Assembly: GCF_012927645.1 (NCBI RefSeq)
Contig: NZ_JABBMT010000033.1
Coordinates: 1 to 37,827 of the forward strand
DNA: 37,827 nt
Reading direction: 5' to 3'
Source: Pseudoalteromonas arctica
GTDB taxonomy: Bacteria > Pseudomonadota > Gammaproteobacteria > Enterobacterales > Alteromonadaceae
Both the position numbers and the translations under genes were made by a program. Shown here piece by piece: positions 19,901 through 30,811 of the stretch. The notes beneath the pieces were generated by a model, which was given only the letters and a program-made list of their open reading frames with translations, made no database searches and had not been told where the DNA came from. Position 1 is the stretch's first letter, and every line of letters begins with the position of its first letter.

Positions 19901-20662
19901 ATGAACAAATACCAAACCTTTCATCAATTACATACGCAAGATCAACCGTTTATACTCCCAAATGCGTGGGATCCACTTAGTGCTCGATTATTATCTCAAG
20001 CGGGCTTTTGTGCTATCGCAACAACTAGCTGGGGAATGGCGCAAGCGCGGGGTCAAGAAGATGGCGAACAATGCTCATTTGAGGAGTTTCTAAATCAGCT
20101 AAAACCAATCATAAATGCTGTTAATATTCCTATTTCGATCGACATTGAATCTGGCTACAGTAATGACGTAAACATCATTTGTCAGCATGTTTTAGCCGTG
20201 GCTGAATTAGGTGTTGTCGGTATTAATATTGAAGATTCAGATAAAGTAACAGGAAAATTACGTATTCAAGAACAGCAAATAGCGATCCTAACAGCCATTA
20301 AAAACACATTAAACAGGCATGGATTTTCGCAATTATTTATTAATGCGCGAACAGATTGCTTCCTACAAACAGCTCAAATTGACCCGACAATAACCAGAGT
20401 TTTGGCTTACCAAACAGCCGGCGTTGATGGTATTTTCATTCCTGGATTAACGGATCTAGCTGCGATCCAGCAAATAACAACTTCACTTAATGTGCCACTT
20501 AATATAATGGCTGACGACTCTGTAAGTAATTCTCGCATGTTATTTGCGCAAGGTGTACAGCGATTTTCGCTTGGTAATGCCCTGTTTGATGCAACAAAAA
20601 GCTTTATTTTAACGGCTGGCTGTACCTTTAAATGCACAAAAAATTGCGATCATTTATTCTAA
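19901..20662 (+). CDS. Isocitrate lyase/PEP mutase superfamily protein
   Basis: This 253-residue TIM-barrel enzyme belongs to the superfamily of isocitrate lyase, methylisocitrate lyase and PEP mutase. Visible family motifs are FILPNAWDPLSARLL at the N-terminus, the metal-binding region ISIDIESGYS, GVVGINIEDS, and FINARTDCF. The substrate is not identifiable: the KKCGH active-site motif of true isocitrate lyases is absent, so a carboxy-phosphonate- or oxaloacetate-type reaction is possible but unproven. I prefer the ATG at 19901 because AGAG lies upstream; an in-frame ATG at 19877 has no ribosome binding site. The C-terminal tail (GCTFKCTKNCDHLF) has three Cys and looks unlike the rest. A terminator follows about 90 bases downstream. 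Confidence 0.82.
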   Translation: MNKYQTFHQLHTQDQPFILPNAWDPLSARLLSQAGFCAIATTSWGMAQARGQEDGEQCSFEEFLNQLKPIINAVNIPISIDIESGYSNDVNIICQHVLAVAELGVVGINIEDSDKVTGKLRIQEQQIAILTAIKNTLNRHGFSQLFINARTDCFLQTAQIDPTITRVLAYQTAGVDGIFIPGLTDLAAIQQITTSLNVPLNIMADDSVSNSRMLFAQGVQRFSLGNALFDATKSFILTAGCTFKCTKNCDHLF

Positions 20663-20748
20663 CAATGGTTTTTCAAAGCTAATTAAACAAAATTAAAATC
20701 GAAATTAGTGGCATAAATAACAGCATATTTGAAAATTGATCTATGCGA

Positions 20749-20781
20749 GCTCAAATTGTTATCCACAATTTGGGCTTTTTT
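20749..20781 (+). terminator. Rho-independent terminator with a DnaA box spanning its loop
   Basis: GCTCAAATTGT (20749-20759) pairs with ACAATTTGGGC (20765-20775), with one G-U pair, and is followed by six T residues. The loop and inner stem contain the perfect DnaA box TTATCCACA at 20759-20767. It probably ends transcription of the ICL/PEPM-family gene before the origin region. Confidence 0.75.
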
Positions 20782-21302
20782 GCTCATTTTTCACAAAACG
20801 ATCGATAAGAAACACGTTATTTGTTAAATCAAACTAGCTAAGAGCAGTACAATAAACCCGCTAAATCGTCGTTTATTGCTGTTTATTTTCCAATCTGCAC
20901 CCTTTTTAAAATAATTTTTAACTTTCTGAAAATTAATTTACAGCAAAAAAGATCGTTATCAACAGGCGATCTATCCACATTCTGATCAGCCGTTTTAAAA
21001 CTCTTAATGAAATGAAATTTCACCGCTCATAAAACATAAAATCAATAACTTAGTATAACAAAAATAAGATCTTATATTTTTACTACCCAGCTTTACCACT
21101 TTTTATCAACAGCTTTATCAGAAGATTACATATTGGAATAATTTATTTTATTTATGTATATCAGTAAATTACATCATTAAAATAAAAAACATCAAAAATT
21201 GCACGTTAAATACTTATACAAACTTCCATTCAAGGCTTTACTGCAGAGTAAACTCAGTTATCATAAGCCCATAAGTAAGCAGTTGTGTGATCAAATAGAA
21301 TT
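20759..21302. other. DnaA-box cluster upstream of mioC
   Basis: No gene lies between the ICL/PEPM-family gene and mioC. The segment is strongly AT-rich and carries TTATCCACA (20759-20767), TTATCAACA (20956-20964), CTATCCACA (20971-20979) and TTATCAACA (21103-21111), plus several GATC sites. It may control mioC, as DnaA does in E. coli, or be an extra DnaA-binding part of the origin. Only the box matches are seen directly. Confidence 0.65.
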
Positions 21303-21752
21303 ATGAACTCCGTTAATATCATTATAGGTAGCCAAATGGGATCTGCTGAGTATGTAGGTGAGCAACTAGCAGAGCAGTTAGTTACTCAAGGGATCACTAC
21401 AGAAGTTCATGATCAACCTAACTTTTCACAGATAAACCAAGAAAATACTATCTGGCTATTGTGTACTTCTACTTATGGTGCTGGCGATTACCCTGAAAAC
21501 CTTTTATCCTTTGTTGAAGATATTAATAAAATCAATGATTTAAAAGGATTAAAGTTTAGTGTTATTGGTTTAGGTGACACCAGTTATGATACCTATAACC
21601 TCGCAGGTCGTAATCTAGAACAACTTTTAGTAAGTAAAGGCGCGCACTGTATAGCAGATCGCTTAGAGTTGAATATTCTTGATAAAGAACTACCAGAAGA
21701 CACCGCATTAGCTTGGTTACCAAGCTGGATCGAGCAAATAAACCGTATTTAA
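21303..21752 (+). CDS. mioC: Flavodoxin-like protein MioC
   Basis: This 149-residue FMN-binding flavodoxin-fold protein lies next to oriC, as in E. coli. The FMN phosphate-binding loop region is IIIGSQMGSAEYVGEQLAEQ. STYGAGDYPENLLSFVEDI and SVIGLGDTSYDTYNLAGR supply the other two FMN-contact loops. The length equals that of the family (about 147 residues). The ATG has no strong ribosome binding site. Transcription runs towards the origin, and the DnaA boxes upstream suggest DnaA-dependent regulation. Its exact electron-transfer partner is not shown by the sequence. Confidence 0.93.
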   Translation: MNSVNIIIGSQMGSAEYVGEQLAEQLVTQGITTEVHDQPNFSQINQENTIWLLCTSTYGAGDYPENLLSFVEDINKINDLKGLKFSVIGLGDTSYDTYNLAGRNLEQLLVSKGAHCIADRLELNILDKELPEDTALAWLPSWIEQINRI

Positions 21753-22180
21753 TTAAGATCACAGTTTAGATCCAAACTTAAAGTTACCCACAATTTACTG
21801 AGTATTTAGATCAGATTGTGGATAAGCTATGATCTAACTGCGTTTTAAGACTATGTTATCCATTGGATAAGATCTGATCCAATCCCCCCTGTGTATAAAG
21901 AGCCTTTTTGATCAGAGCTTATAATCAGTTAGATCCGATCATATAAACACCTTTAGATCCGATCTAACTTTATGTTTTAATAAGTAAACTAAGCCTTATC
22001 AACAGAAATTATGCTCAGTAGTAGTAACAGTAATAAAAGATCTCTTTAAAAGATCCTTTATATTATTAGAGATCATTTACTTAGATTTTGGCGAGAGTTT
22101 AATCATTTATCTTCTGTAAATTTATAGGTAGAATACGCTCCCCCTTGAAAGTTTGCTGGTTGATTAAGTAGGATCCCGAA
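21753..22180. other. oriC: Chromosomal replication origin oriC
   Basis: This spacer lies between mioC and mnmG, the classical gammaproteobacterial oriC position. It holds 15 GATC sites in 428 bases. DnaA boxes read TTACCCACA (21784-21792), TGTGGATAA (21817-21825, R4-like), the palindrome TTATCCATTGGATAA (21856-21870), TGTGTATAA (21890-21898, R2-like) and TTATCAACA (21996-22004, R1-like). On the mnmG side is an AT-rich unwinding element of GATC-led 13-mers (GATCTCTTTAAAA at 22039-22051, GATCCTTTATATT at 22052-22064, and an inverted copy ending at 22074). The order and orientation mirror E. coli oriC. Confidence 0.92.
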
Positions 22181-24070
22181 ATGATTTTTCACGAAAATTT
22201 TGATGTTATTGTTGTTGGTGGTGGACATGCAGGTACAGAAGCTGCGTTAGCTGCTGCACGTATGGGTATGAATACGCTACTGCTAACTCACAATATGGAT
22301 ACCCTTGGTCAGATGTCATGTAACCCAGCAATTGGTGGTATTGGCAAAGGTCATTTGGTTAAAGAAATTGATGCACTAGGTGGTGCAATGGCTCAAGCGA
22401 TTGATAAAGGGGGTATTCAGTTCCGTACTTTAAATTCTTCAAAGGGACCTGCAGTAAGAGCTACTCGTGCACAAGCAGATCGCGCTTTATATAAAGCTGC
22501 TATTCAAGATATTTTACAACACCAAGATAACTTAAAGATCTTTCAGCAATCATGTGATGATCTAATTGTTGAAAATAATAAAGTAACTGGTGTTGTTACT
22601 CAAATGGGACTGCGTTTTAGTGCACCTTCGGTGGTATTAACCGTAGGCACTTTCCTTGGTGGGCAAATTCATATTGGCTTAGAAAACTTTAAAGGTGGTC
22701 GCGCTGGTGATCCTCCTTCAATTGCATTAGCAAATCGTTTACGTGAATTACCATTTCGTGTTGATCGCTTAAAAACTGGCACGCCACCACGTATTGATGC
22801 ACGAACCGTCGATTTTAGTAAAATGCAAGAACAACCAGGTGATGCACCAACACCGGTATTTTCATTTATGGGTAAGCAAACGGATCATCCACAACAGATC
22901 AATTGTTATATTACTTACACAAATGAAAAAACTCATGATGTGATCCGTAATAATTTACATCGTTCACCAATGTATTCTGGTGTGATTGAAGGGATTGGTC
23001 CACGTTACTGCCCTTCTATTGAAGATAAAATTGTTCGCTTTGCAGATAAAGACAAACATCAAATTTTTGTTGAGCCTGAAGGCCTGACATCTTATGAGCT
23101 TTATCCGAATGGTATTTCAACTAGTTTGCCATTTGATGTGCAATTAGAGATTGTGCAATCAATCACTGGCTTTGAAAATGCACATATTTGCCGTCCAGGC
23201 TATGCTATTGAGTACGACTTTTTTGATCCGCGCGACTTAAAGAAATCATTAGAAACCAAGTTCATTGATGGTTTATTCTTTGCTGGACAAATCAATGGCA
23301 CTACAGGCTATGAAGAAGCCGGTGCACAAGGCTTAATTGCAGGTATGAATGCAGCATTGCAAGTGCAAGGTAAAGAGTCTTGGACACCACGCCGTGATGA
23401 AGCTTATATAGGTGTATTAATCGACGATTTAACTACGCTAGGTACTAAAGAGCCGTACCGTATGTTTACGAGTCGTGCTGAATACCGTTTATTATTACGT
23501 GAAGATAATGCGGATATTCGCTTAACCGCAAAAGGTCGCGAACTTGGTTTAATTAACGATGATCGTTGGCAAGCATTTAATGAAAAAATGGATATTATTG
23601 GCAAAGAATCACAACGGATCAAAGAAACGTGGATCCATAAAGATCACGCTGTAATTGATCAAGTTAATGGCTTACTTAAAACACCATTAACCCGAGAAGC
23701 AAGTTTAGAAGAATTATTACGTCGCCCTGAGATCCGTTATAACGATCTAATGGCGATCGAAGGATTAGGATCTGAGTTTGAGCATGCAACAGCGTTAGAG
23801 CAAGTTGAGATCCACACTAAGTACGCAGGTTATATTGCGCGTCAACAAGAAGAGATCAATAAGCAACTTCGTCATGAGTTAACTATTTTGCCTAAAGATT
23901 ATGATTACTCGATCGTATCGGGTTTATCAAATGAAGTGGTTGCTAAATTAACTGAGGCGCGTCCTGATACAATCGGTCAAGCATCACGTATTTCAGGTAT
24001 CACGCCTGCTGCTATTTCGCTATTATTAGTTTATCTGAAGAAGCAAGGCTTACTACGTAAAATTGCGTAG
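22181..24070 (+). CDS. mnmG: tRNA uridine-5-carboxymethylaminomethyl(34) synthesis enzyme MnmG
   Basis: This 629-residue FAD-dependent enzyme pairs with MnmE to modify tRNA wobble uridines. The N-terminal Rossmann motif [17 protein letters not shown] begins at residue 13. The family blocks [49 protein letters not shown] and the C-terminal [20 protein letters not shown] are all present. The length equals that of E. coli GidA (629). The ATG follows AGGATC at the right edge of oriC, so the promoter must lie inside the origin region. It is the first gene of an mnmG-rsmG-parA-parB run transcribed away from oriC. Confidence 0.97.
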   Translation: MIFHENFDVIVVGGGHAGTEAALAAARMGMNTLLLTHNMDTLGQMSCNPAIGGIGKGHLVKEIDALGGAMAQAIDKGGIQFRTLNSSKGPAVRATRAQADRALYKAAIQDILQHQDNLKIFQQSCDDLIVENNKVTGVVTQMGLRFSAPSVVLTVGTFLGGQIHIGLENFKGGRAGDPPSIALANRLRELPFRVDRLKTGTPPRIDARTVDFSKMQEQPGDAPTPVFSFMGKQTDHPQQINCYITYTNEKTHDVIRNNLHRSPMYSGVIEGIGPRYCPSIEDKIVRFADKDKHQIFVEPEGLTSYELYPNGISTSLPFDVQLEIVQSITGFENAHICRPGYAIEYDFFDPRDLKKSLETKFIDGLFFAGQINGTTGYEEAGAQGLIAGMNAALQVQGKESWTPRRDEAYIGVLIDDLTTLGTKEPYRMFTSRAEYRLLLREDNADIRLTAKGRELGLINDDRWQAFNEKMDIIGKESQRIKETWIHKDHAVIDQVNGLLKTPLTREASLEELLRRPEIRYNDLMAIEGLGSEFEHATALEQVEIHTKYAGYIARQQEEINKQLRHELTILPKDYDYSIVSGLSNEVVAKLTEARPDTIGQASRISGITPAAISLLLVYLKKQGLLRKIA

Positions 24071-24085
24071 TTATTAAGGAATACT

Positions 24086-24706
24086 GTGTTACAGCAACAA
24101 TTAACTACTTTGTTAGCGCAAACTGATATTGCGCTAACTGAAAAACAACAGCAACAATTGGTTCAATATGTTGAGTTACTCAATAAATGGAACAAAGCTT
24201 ATAATTTAACCTCAGTGCGTTTACCTGAGGATATGATGATTAAGCATATTATGGATAGCTTAGTTGTTGCACCTCACCTACCCGGTCATCATTATATTGA
24301 TGTTGGTACGGGTCCTGGTCTTCCGGGTATCGTATTAGCTATTGCATTACCTGATACACAATTTATTTTATTAGATAGTTTAGGTAAACGCGTGCGTTTT
24401 TTAATGCAGGTAAAACATGAGCTAGGTCTGAAAAATGTAACCCCGGTGCAGTCTAGAGTTGAAGATTATCAACCAAGTGTTAAATTAGATGGTGTATTAA
24501 GTCGTGCTTTTGCATCTTTACAAGATATGGTTGACTGGTGTTCGCACTTGATTGATCATTCAGGTAAATTTATTGCCTTAAAAGGCGTATTTCCAAGTGA
24601 AGAACTAGAATCTTTACCTGTAGGTGTTAAGTTCGAGCAAAAAATCACCTTGGAAGTACCAAAATTAGATGCGCAAAGACATTTAATTATTCTTTCTAAA
24701 GACTAG
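24086..24706 (+). CDS. rsmG: 16S rRNA (guanine-N7)-methyltransferase RsmG
   Basis: This 206-residue SAM-dependent enzyme methylates G527 of 16S rRNA (E. coli numbering). The SAM-binding motif I is [32 protein letters not shown] upstream and the later [15 protein letters not shown] are family hallmarks. The start is GTG at 24086 with AAGGA 5 bases before it. It lies 15 bases after mnmG, in the conserved mnmG-rsmG pair, and 14 bases before parA, so it is probably co-transcribed with both. Confidence 0.95.
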   Translation: MLQQQLTTLLAQTDIALTEKQQQQLVQYVELLNKWNKAYNLTSVRLPEDMMIKHIMDSLVVAPHLPGHHYIDVGTGPGLPGIVLAIALPDTQFILLDSLGKRVRFLMQVKHELGLKNVTPVQSRVEDYQPSVKLDGVLSRAFASLQDMVDWCSHLIDHSGKFIALKGVFPSEELESLPVGVKFEQKITLEVPKLDAQRHLIILSKD

Positions 24707-24720
24707 GGATCAGAGAAACT

Positions 24721-25506
24721 GTGGCAAAAGTCATCGCAATAGCAAACCAAAAAGGTGGTGTGGGTAAAACCACCACAGCAGTTAATCTCGCGGCATCAAT
24801 GGCTGCAACTAAACGTAAAGTGTTGCTTATTGATCTCGATCCGCAAGGCAATGCAACCATGGGCAGCGGCGTAGACAAATACGGCGATGTGGCAACAATT
24901 TATGATTTATTAATCGAAGATAAACCAATTGAAGAAGTTGTTACTAAAGAAACCTCTGGTGAATATCATTTAATTGCTGCTAATGGTGATGTTACCGCCG
25001 CAGAAGTTAAACTAATGGAGCTTTATGCTCGAGAAGTACGACTACGTAATGCCCTTGAAAAAATATCTGATCAATATGAATTTATTTTTATCGACTGCCC
25101 ACCATCACTGAACATGCTTACGGTGAATGCAATGGCGGCCGCGGATTCAATTTTAGTGCCTATGCAATGTGAATATTATGCGCTTGAAGGCTTAACCGCA
25201 TTAATGGACACCATTACACAATTAGCCAAGTTAGTTAATCCAAAACTACAGATTGAAGGGATTTTACGCACTATGTACGATCCGCGTAATCGTTTGGCCA
25301 ATGATGTATCTGAGCAGCTTAAACAGCATTTTGGCGATAAAGTATACCGCACCGTGATCCCACGTAATGTACGTTTAGCTGAAGCGCCGAGTTTTGGTGC
25401 ACCCGCAATGTATTATGACCGGGCATCAAGTGGCGCTAAAGCGTATTTAGCACTTGCCGGTGAAATGTTACGCAGAAAAGAAAAAATATCCCCAATCGTC
25501 GCCTAA
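24721..25506 (+). CDS. parA: Chromosome-partitioning ATPase ParA (Soj)
   Basis: This 261-residue Walker-type ATPase drives segregation of the ParB-parS complex at the origin. The deviant Walker A motif KGGVGKTTT begins at residue 11, with the signature Lys at residue 11 and the P-loop Lys at residue 16. FIDCPPSLNMLTVNA and the ADSILVPMQCEYYALEGL block follow, as in chromosomal ParA proteins. There is no N-terminal HTH, so it is the short chromosomal type rather than a plasmid P1-type autorepressor. The start is GTG. It is 16 bases ahead of parB, and the cognate sites are in recF on the other side of oriC. Confidence 0.95.
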   Translation: MAKVIAIANQKGGVGKTTTAVNLAASMAATKRKVLLIDLDPQGNATMGSGVDKYGDVATIYDLLIEDKPIEEVVTKETSGEYHLIAANGDVTAAEVKLMELYAREVRLRNALEKISDQYEFIFIDCPPSLNMLTVNAMAAADSILVPMQCEYYALEGLTALMDTITQLAKLVNPKLQIEGILRTMYDPRNRLANDVSEQLKQHFGDKVYRTVIPRNVRLAEAPSFGAPAMYYDRASSGAKAYLALAGEMLRRKEKISPIVA

Positions 25507-25522
25507 CTTGAGGTAAAAGAAC

Positions 25523-26440
25523 ATGTCTGCTAAAAAACGCGGTTTAGGCCGAGGACTCGATGCTTTATTAAGCTCGTCAAAACCAGCACCGAGTGCCCGC
25601 ACTGAACAACCCAACGTGAGTGAGCAGGATGTAATTGTTCAGCCAACCAGTAGTGAACTACAAAAGCTACCGATTGAGTTTTTACACTCAGGTAAATATC
25701 AGCCACGTAAAGACATGTCCGAAGAAGCGCTTGAAGAGCTAGCAAGCTCAATTCGATCGCAAGGAATTATTCAGCCAATTGTAGTTCGTCCAGTAGCAGA
25801 AAACAGTTATGAGATTATTGCTGGTGAACGTCGCTGGCGTGCTGCACAAATAGCTAAGCTAGACGTAGTACCATGTATCATTAAAAATGTGCCTGATGAA
25901 GCTGCTGTGGCCATCGCATTGATTGAAAATATTCAACGTGAAGATCTAAATGCCATGGAAGAAGCAGTTGCATTGCATCGTTTGTTAACTGAGTTTGAAT
26001 TAACTCATCAACAAGTGGCCGATGCCGTAGGCAAATCACGCACGACGGTAACTAATTTGTTACGACTAAATAATCTTAATGATGATGTTAAAATATTGTT
26101 GGAACATGGTGATATTGAAATGGGTCATGCACGTTGTTTATTAGCCCTTGAAGGTGAAGCACAATCTGATGCTGCTCGACTGGCTGTAGCAAAGGCTTTA
26201 ACTGTACGCGAAACAGAAAAATTAGTTCGTTCAATTATTGAACCCTCCCCTAAAAAAGAAATTTTAGAAAAAGATCCAGATGTCAAACAGTTAGAACAAC
26301 AATTAGCCGAAAACTTGGGTGCTAAAGTTGAAATTAACTACAACAAAAAAGGCAAAGGAAACTTAGTTATTTCGTATACTAACTTAGCAGAGTTAGATGG
26401 AATTTTAAGCCGTATAAATGCAGAGAATTCCGAGCATTAA
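25523..26440 (+). CDS. parB: Chromosome-partitioning protein ParB (Spo0J)
   Basis: This 305-residue protein binds parS and spreads as a CTP-dependent clamp. The N-terminal ParA-activating peptide is KKRGLGRGLDALL. The CTP-binding ParB/Srx domain has SGKYQPRK, SQGIIQPIVVRP (residues 79-90) and the arginine motif GERRWRA at 101-107. ENIQREDLNAMEEA leads into the HTH (HQQVADAVGKSRTTVTNLLR) that reads parS. A short C-terminal dimerisation region ends the protein. It is co-transcribed with parA. The two palindromes inside recF are its expected binding sites. Confidence 0.95.
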   Translation: MSAKKRGLGRGLDALLSSSKPAPSARTEQPNVSEQDVIVQPTSSELQKLPIEFLHSGKYQPRKDMSEEALEELASSIRSQGIIQPIVVRPVAENSYEIIAGERRWRAAQIAKLDVVPCIIKNVPDEAAVAIALIENIQREDLNAMEEAVALHRLLTEFELTHQQVADAVGKSRTTVTNLLRLNNLNDDVKILLEHGDIEMGHARCLLALEGEAQSDAARLAVAKALTVRETEKLVRSIIEPSPKKEILEKDPDVKQLEQQLAENLGAKVEINYNKKGKGNLVISYTNLAELDGILSRINAENSEH

Positions 26441-26502
26441 TAAATATCATGTCCAAAAAGAGACATTCTTCGCAATTTTGCACCACAATACACCGACTCA
26501 AG

Positions 26503-26530
26503 TTGCAAAACTGGTAGGAATCAGTATAAT
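26503..26530 (+). promoter_or_regulatory. Promoter of the ATP synthase operon
   Basis: TTGCAA, a 16-base spacer, and a perfect TATAAT, ending about 52 bases before atpI. It lies in the parB-atpI gap, which has no clear terminator. Confidence 0.7.
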
Positions 26531-26582
26531 TTCGCCAGTTTTCATGCCCTGACAATTAGATTGCCACTAAGGTTAACTAAAC

Positions 26583-26963
26583 GTGATAAATAAGTTAGCG
26601 AGGCCATATCGGCTTGCCGCATTAAAATTAATATGTCTTCAGGGTGTTGTAGCATTAGTTGCTGCTGTGATCATTTTTGTTGGTTGGGGAGTAGATGCCA
26701 GTCTTTCAGCTATCGCTGGAGGCACTGTAGCGGTACTCCCTAATTTTGTATTTGTTATCTATGCATTCCGTTATATGGGTGCTAGTAAAGCAAAACAAGT
26801 GTTTGCCTCGTTTAAACGCGGCAACGGATTAAAATTTTTGCTAACAATCTTTTTGTTTGCGCTGATATTTAAACTGTATCCGGTAATCTTTTTGCCATTT
26901 TTTTGTAGTTTTATATTAGTGATGTTCGTTGGATTGTTTGCGCCAGTTTTTTTTAATCATTAA
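26583..26963 (+). CDS. atpI: ATP synthase operon protein I
   Basis: This 126-residue inner-membrane protein assists assembly of the c-ring and is not part of the finished enzyme. It has four hydrophobic segments (around VVALVAAVIIFVGWG, GGTVAVLPNFVFVIYAF, FLLTIFLFALIFKLYPV and FCSFILVMFVGLFAPVF), matching the AtpI family. The start is GTG at 26583, with AAGG rather far upstream. It is the first gene of the operon, 15 bases before the atpB ATG. Confidence 0.88.
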   Translation: MINKLARPYRLAALKLICLQGVVALVAAVIIFVGWGVDASLSAIAGGTVAVLPNFVFVIYAFRYMGASKAKQVFASFKRGNGLKFLLTIFLFALIFKLYPVIFLPFFCSFILVMFVGLFAPVFFNH

Positions 26964-27821
<858 letters not shown>

Positions 27822-27877
27822 TCAGACGTCAGTTCAATAAAGATTTTTTTACTTAAACTTTAAACTTTGAAAATTAA

Positions 27878-28123
<246 letters not shown>

Positions 28124-28175
28124 TATTGAAAAAATACTTTATCCGCGATCAACTATTGACTAAGGAGGAGTGGTT

Positions 28176-28646
28176 GTGAGTTTAAACCTTACTCTACTCG
28201 GCGAATTAATAGCATTTATCGTTTTTGTTTGGTTCTGCATGAAGTTTGTGTGGCCACCACTTAACGGTGCTATTGAAGCTCGCCAGAAAAAAATTGAAGA
28301 TGGTTTAGCGGCCTCTGATAAAGCTGAAAAAGATCTTGAACTTGCTCGTAAAAAAGCAACTGCAGAACTTAAAGAAGCTAAATCACAAGCTGCTGAAATC
28401 ATCGAGCAAGCTAAGAAGCGTGCAACGCAAATCGTAGACGAAGAGACATCTCGTGGTCACGAGGAGCGCGAAAACATCATTGCTCAAGGTCATTCTGAAA
28501 TTGAAGCCGAGCGTAACCGTGTTAAAGAAGAACTGCGTAAGCAAGTTGCTACTTTAGCGGTTATCGGCGCACAGAAGATTCTAGAGCGCGAAATCAATGA
28601 AGCCGCGCACAGCGACATTGTTGAAAAACTTGTAGCTGAGCTTTAA
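28176..28646 (+). CDS. atpF: ATP synthase F0 subunit b
   Basis: This 156-residue peripheral-stalk subunit has one N-terminal transmembrane helix ([20 protein letters not shown]) followed by a long charged coiled coil ([20 protein letters not shown]) ending in KLVAEL, as in E. coli. I choose the GTG at 28176, 7 bases after the strong ribosome binding site AGGAGG (28163-28168), rather than the in-frame GTG at 28170 that overlaps it. The resulting length matches E. coli AtpF exactly. It lies 15 bases before atpH. Confidence 0.94.
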   Translation: MSLNLTLLGELIAFIVFVWFCMKFVWPPLNGAIEARQKKIEDGLAASDKAEKDLELARKKATAELKEAKSQAAEIIEQAKKRATQIVDEETSRGHEERENIIAQGHSEIEAERNRVKEELRKQVATLAVIGAQKILEREINEAAHSDIVEKLVAEL

Positions 28647-28661
28647 TAGGAGGGTCTGAGC

Positions 28662-29195
28662 ATGTCTGAATTGACTACAATCGCTCGCCCATACGCTAAA
28701 GCGGCCTTTGAATTTGCCGTTGAAAAAGGCGTAGTTGAGAGTTGGAATGATATGTTGTTTTTTGCTTCAGAAGTGGCGAAAAATGAACAAGTCGCTCAAT
28801 TTTTAACTGGAAGCGCCTCTGCTGATAAGCAATCCGAAATTGTTATTTCTGTTTGTGCAGAGCAACTCAACGAATACGGTCAAAACCTTGTAAAGGTGAT
28901 GGCTGAAAATGGACGTTTGACCGCCCTACCAGCTGTTGCACAATTGTTTTCTGCTTTTAAAGCAGATTACGATAAAGAGATTGATGTTGACATCACCTCT
29001 GCAACAACCCTTGCTGCAGCGCAGCAAGAAACACTGGTAGCGGCACTTGAAAAACGTTTCGCACGCAAAGTTAAGCTGAATTGTAGTGTTGACGAATCAC
29101 TTGTTGGTGGCCTTATGATTAAGGCAGGAGACACAGTAATCGACGGCACTGTTCGCGGTAAATTAAACCGTTTAGCCACTACACTACAATCGTAA
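28662..29195 (+). CDS. atpH: ATP synthase F1 subunit delta
   Basis: This 177-residue subunit joins the F1 head to the b-subunit stalk. The N-terminal helical domain starts [20 protein letters not shown]. The C-terminal part has the family motif [20 protein letters not shown]. The ribosome binding site AGGAGGG precedes the ATG. It has the same length as E. coli AtpH and sits 14 bases before atpA. Confidence 0.95.
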   Translation: MSELTTIARPYAKAAFEFAVEKGVVESWNDMLFFASEVAKNEQVAQFLTGSASADKQSEIVISVCAEQLNEYGQNLVKVMAENGRLTALPAVAQLFSAFKADYDKEIDVDITSATTLAAAQQETLVAALEKRFARKVKLNCSVDESLVGGLMIKAGDTVIDGTVRGKLNRLATTLQS

Positions 29196-29209
29196 TTGGG
29201 AAGAAGAGC

Positions 29210-30751
29210 ATGCAACTTAATTCCACTGAAATTTCTGATCTGATCAAACAACGTATTGAGAAGTTCGAAGTTGTAAGTGAAGCTCGTAACGAAGGTACAA
29301 TCGTATCTGTTACTGACGGTATCATTCGCATCCACGGTCTTGCTGACTGTATGCAAGGTGAAATGATTGAGCTTCCAGGCAACCGTTATGCTATCGCACT
29401 AAACCTTGAGCGTGACTCAATTGGTGCAGTAGTAATGGGTCCATACGCTGACCTTACAGAAGGCGTAAAAGTATACACAACTGGTCGTATCTTAGAAGTT
29501 CCTGTTGGTGCTGGTTTACTTGGTCGTGTTGTAAACACGCTAGGTGCACCTATCGACGGTAAAGGCGCTTTAGATAACGACGGTTTTGAACCTGTAGAAA
29601 AAATTGCACCGGGTGTAATCGAACGTAAATCAGTAGATGAGCCAGTACAAACTGGTTATAAATCTATCGATGCGATGATCCCAGTGGGTCGTGGTCAACG
29701 TGAACTTGTGATCGGTGACCGTCAAACAGGTAAAACTGCACTAGCAATCGATGCAATCATCAATCAAAAAGACACAGGCGTTAAGTGTGTGTACGTAGCG
29801 ATTGGTCAAAAAGCATCTACTATTGCTAACGTAGTACGTAAATTAGAAGAGCACGGTGCATTAGCAAATACTATCGTAGTTGTAGCATCTGCTTCTGAGT
29901 CTGCGGCACTTCAGTACTTAGCACCGTTCGCGGGCTGTACTATGGGTGAATACTTCCGTGACCGTGGTGAAAACGCATTAATCGTATATGATGATTTATC
30001 TAAGCAAGCAGTTGCTTACCGTCAAATCTCATTGCTACTTAAGCGTCCACCAGGTCGTGAAGCATACCCAGGTGACGTATTCTATCTTCACTCTCGTCTT
30101 CTTGAGCGTGCATCGCGTGTAAACGCTGAGTACGTTGAAAAGTTCACCAATGGTGAAGTGAAAGGTAAAACAGGTTCATTGACGGCATTGCCAATCATTG
30201 AAACTCAAGGCGGCGACGTTTCTGCGTTCGTACCGACTAACGTTATCTCTATCACCGATGGTCAGATCTTCTTAGAAACTGACTTATTCAACTCAGGTAT
30301 CCGTCCGGCAGTAAATGCTGGTATCTCGGTATCGCGTGTTGGTGGTGCTGCACAAACTAAAATCGTTAAGAAACTAGGTGGCGGTATTCGTCTAGCCCTA
30401 GCTCAGTATCGTGAATTAGCTGCATTCTCGCAGTTCGCGTCTGACCTTGATGATGCAACTCGTGCTCAACTTGAGCATGGTGAGCGTGTAACAGAGCTAA
30501 TGAAGCAGAAACAGTACGCACCAATGTCTGTTGCTGAAATGTCTTTGTCGTTATTTGCAGCTGAGAAAGGTTACCTTCAAGATATCGAAATCGTTAAAAT
30601 CATGGATTTCGAAGCTGGGTTACTTTCTTATGCAAACAGCACATACGCAGAGCTTATGGCTCAAATCAATGAAACTGGTAACTACAACGCCGAGATCGAA
30701 GCGCAGCTTAAAGAACTTCTAGAGAAGTTTAAATCTACGCAAACTTGGTAA
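29210..30751 (+). CDS. atpA: ATP synthase F1 subunit alpha
   Basis: This 513-residue non-catalytic nucleotide-binding subunit forms the alpha3beta3 hexamer. The P-loop is [10 protein letters not shown]. The conserved [11 protein letters not shown] and the family signature region containing [17 protein letters not shown] are present. The start [20 protein letters not shown] aligns with E. coli AtpA (513 residues). Codon use is dominated by a few preferred codons (CGT, GGT, GTA), as expected for high expression. Confidence 0.97.
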   Translation: MQLNSTEISDLIKQRIEKFEVVSEARNEGTIVSVTDGIIRIHGLADCMQGEMIELPGNRYAIALNLERDSIGAVVMGPYADLTEGVKVYTTGRILEVPVGAGLLGRVVNTLGAPIDGKGALDNDGFEPVEKIAPGVIERKSVDEPVQTGYKSIDAMIPVGRGQRELVIGDRQTGKTALAIDAIINQKDTGVKCVYVAIGQKASTIANVVRKLEEHGALANTIVVVASASESAALQYLAPFAGCTMGEYFRDRGENALIVYDDLSKQAVAYRQISLLLKRPPGREAYPGDVFYLHSRLLERASRVNAEYVEKFTNGEVKGKTGSLTALPIIETQGGDVSAFVPTNVISITDGQIFLETDLFNSGIRPAVNAGISVSRVGGAAQTKIVKKLGGGIRLALAQYRELAAFSQFASDLDDATRAQLEHGERVTELMKQKQYAPMSVAEMSLSLFAAEKGYLQDIEIVKIMDFEAGLLSYANSTYAELMAQINETGNYNAEIEAQLKELLEKFKSTQTW

Positions 30752-30811
30752 TTTAGTTATAAATGGTGCGCTTTAGTTCGCTAAAGCACACCTTGATTCG
30801 GAGAAAGAGTC

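Noticed and set aside
22185..22202. parS-like TTTTTCACGAAAAT at the mnmG start
   Set aside because: It lacks the central CACGTG core, so it is not a credible ParB site.
28967..29356. 129-residue antisense frame across atpH/atpA
   Set aside because: It spans two certain genes and owes its length to their codon bias.
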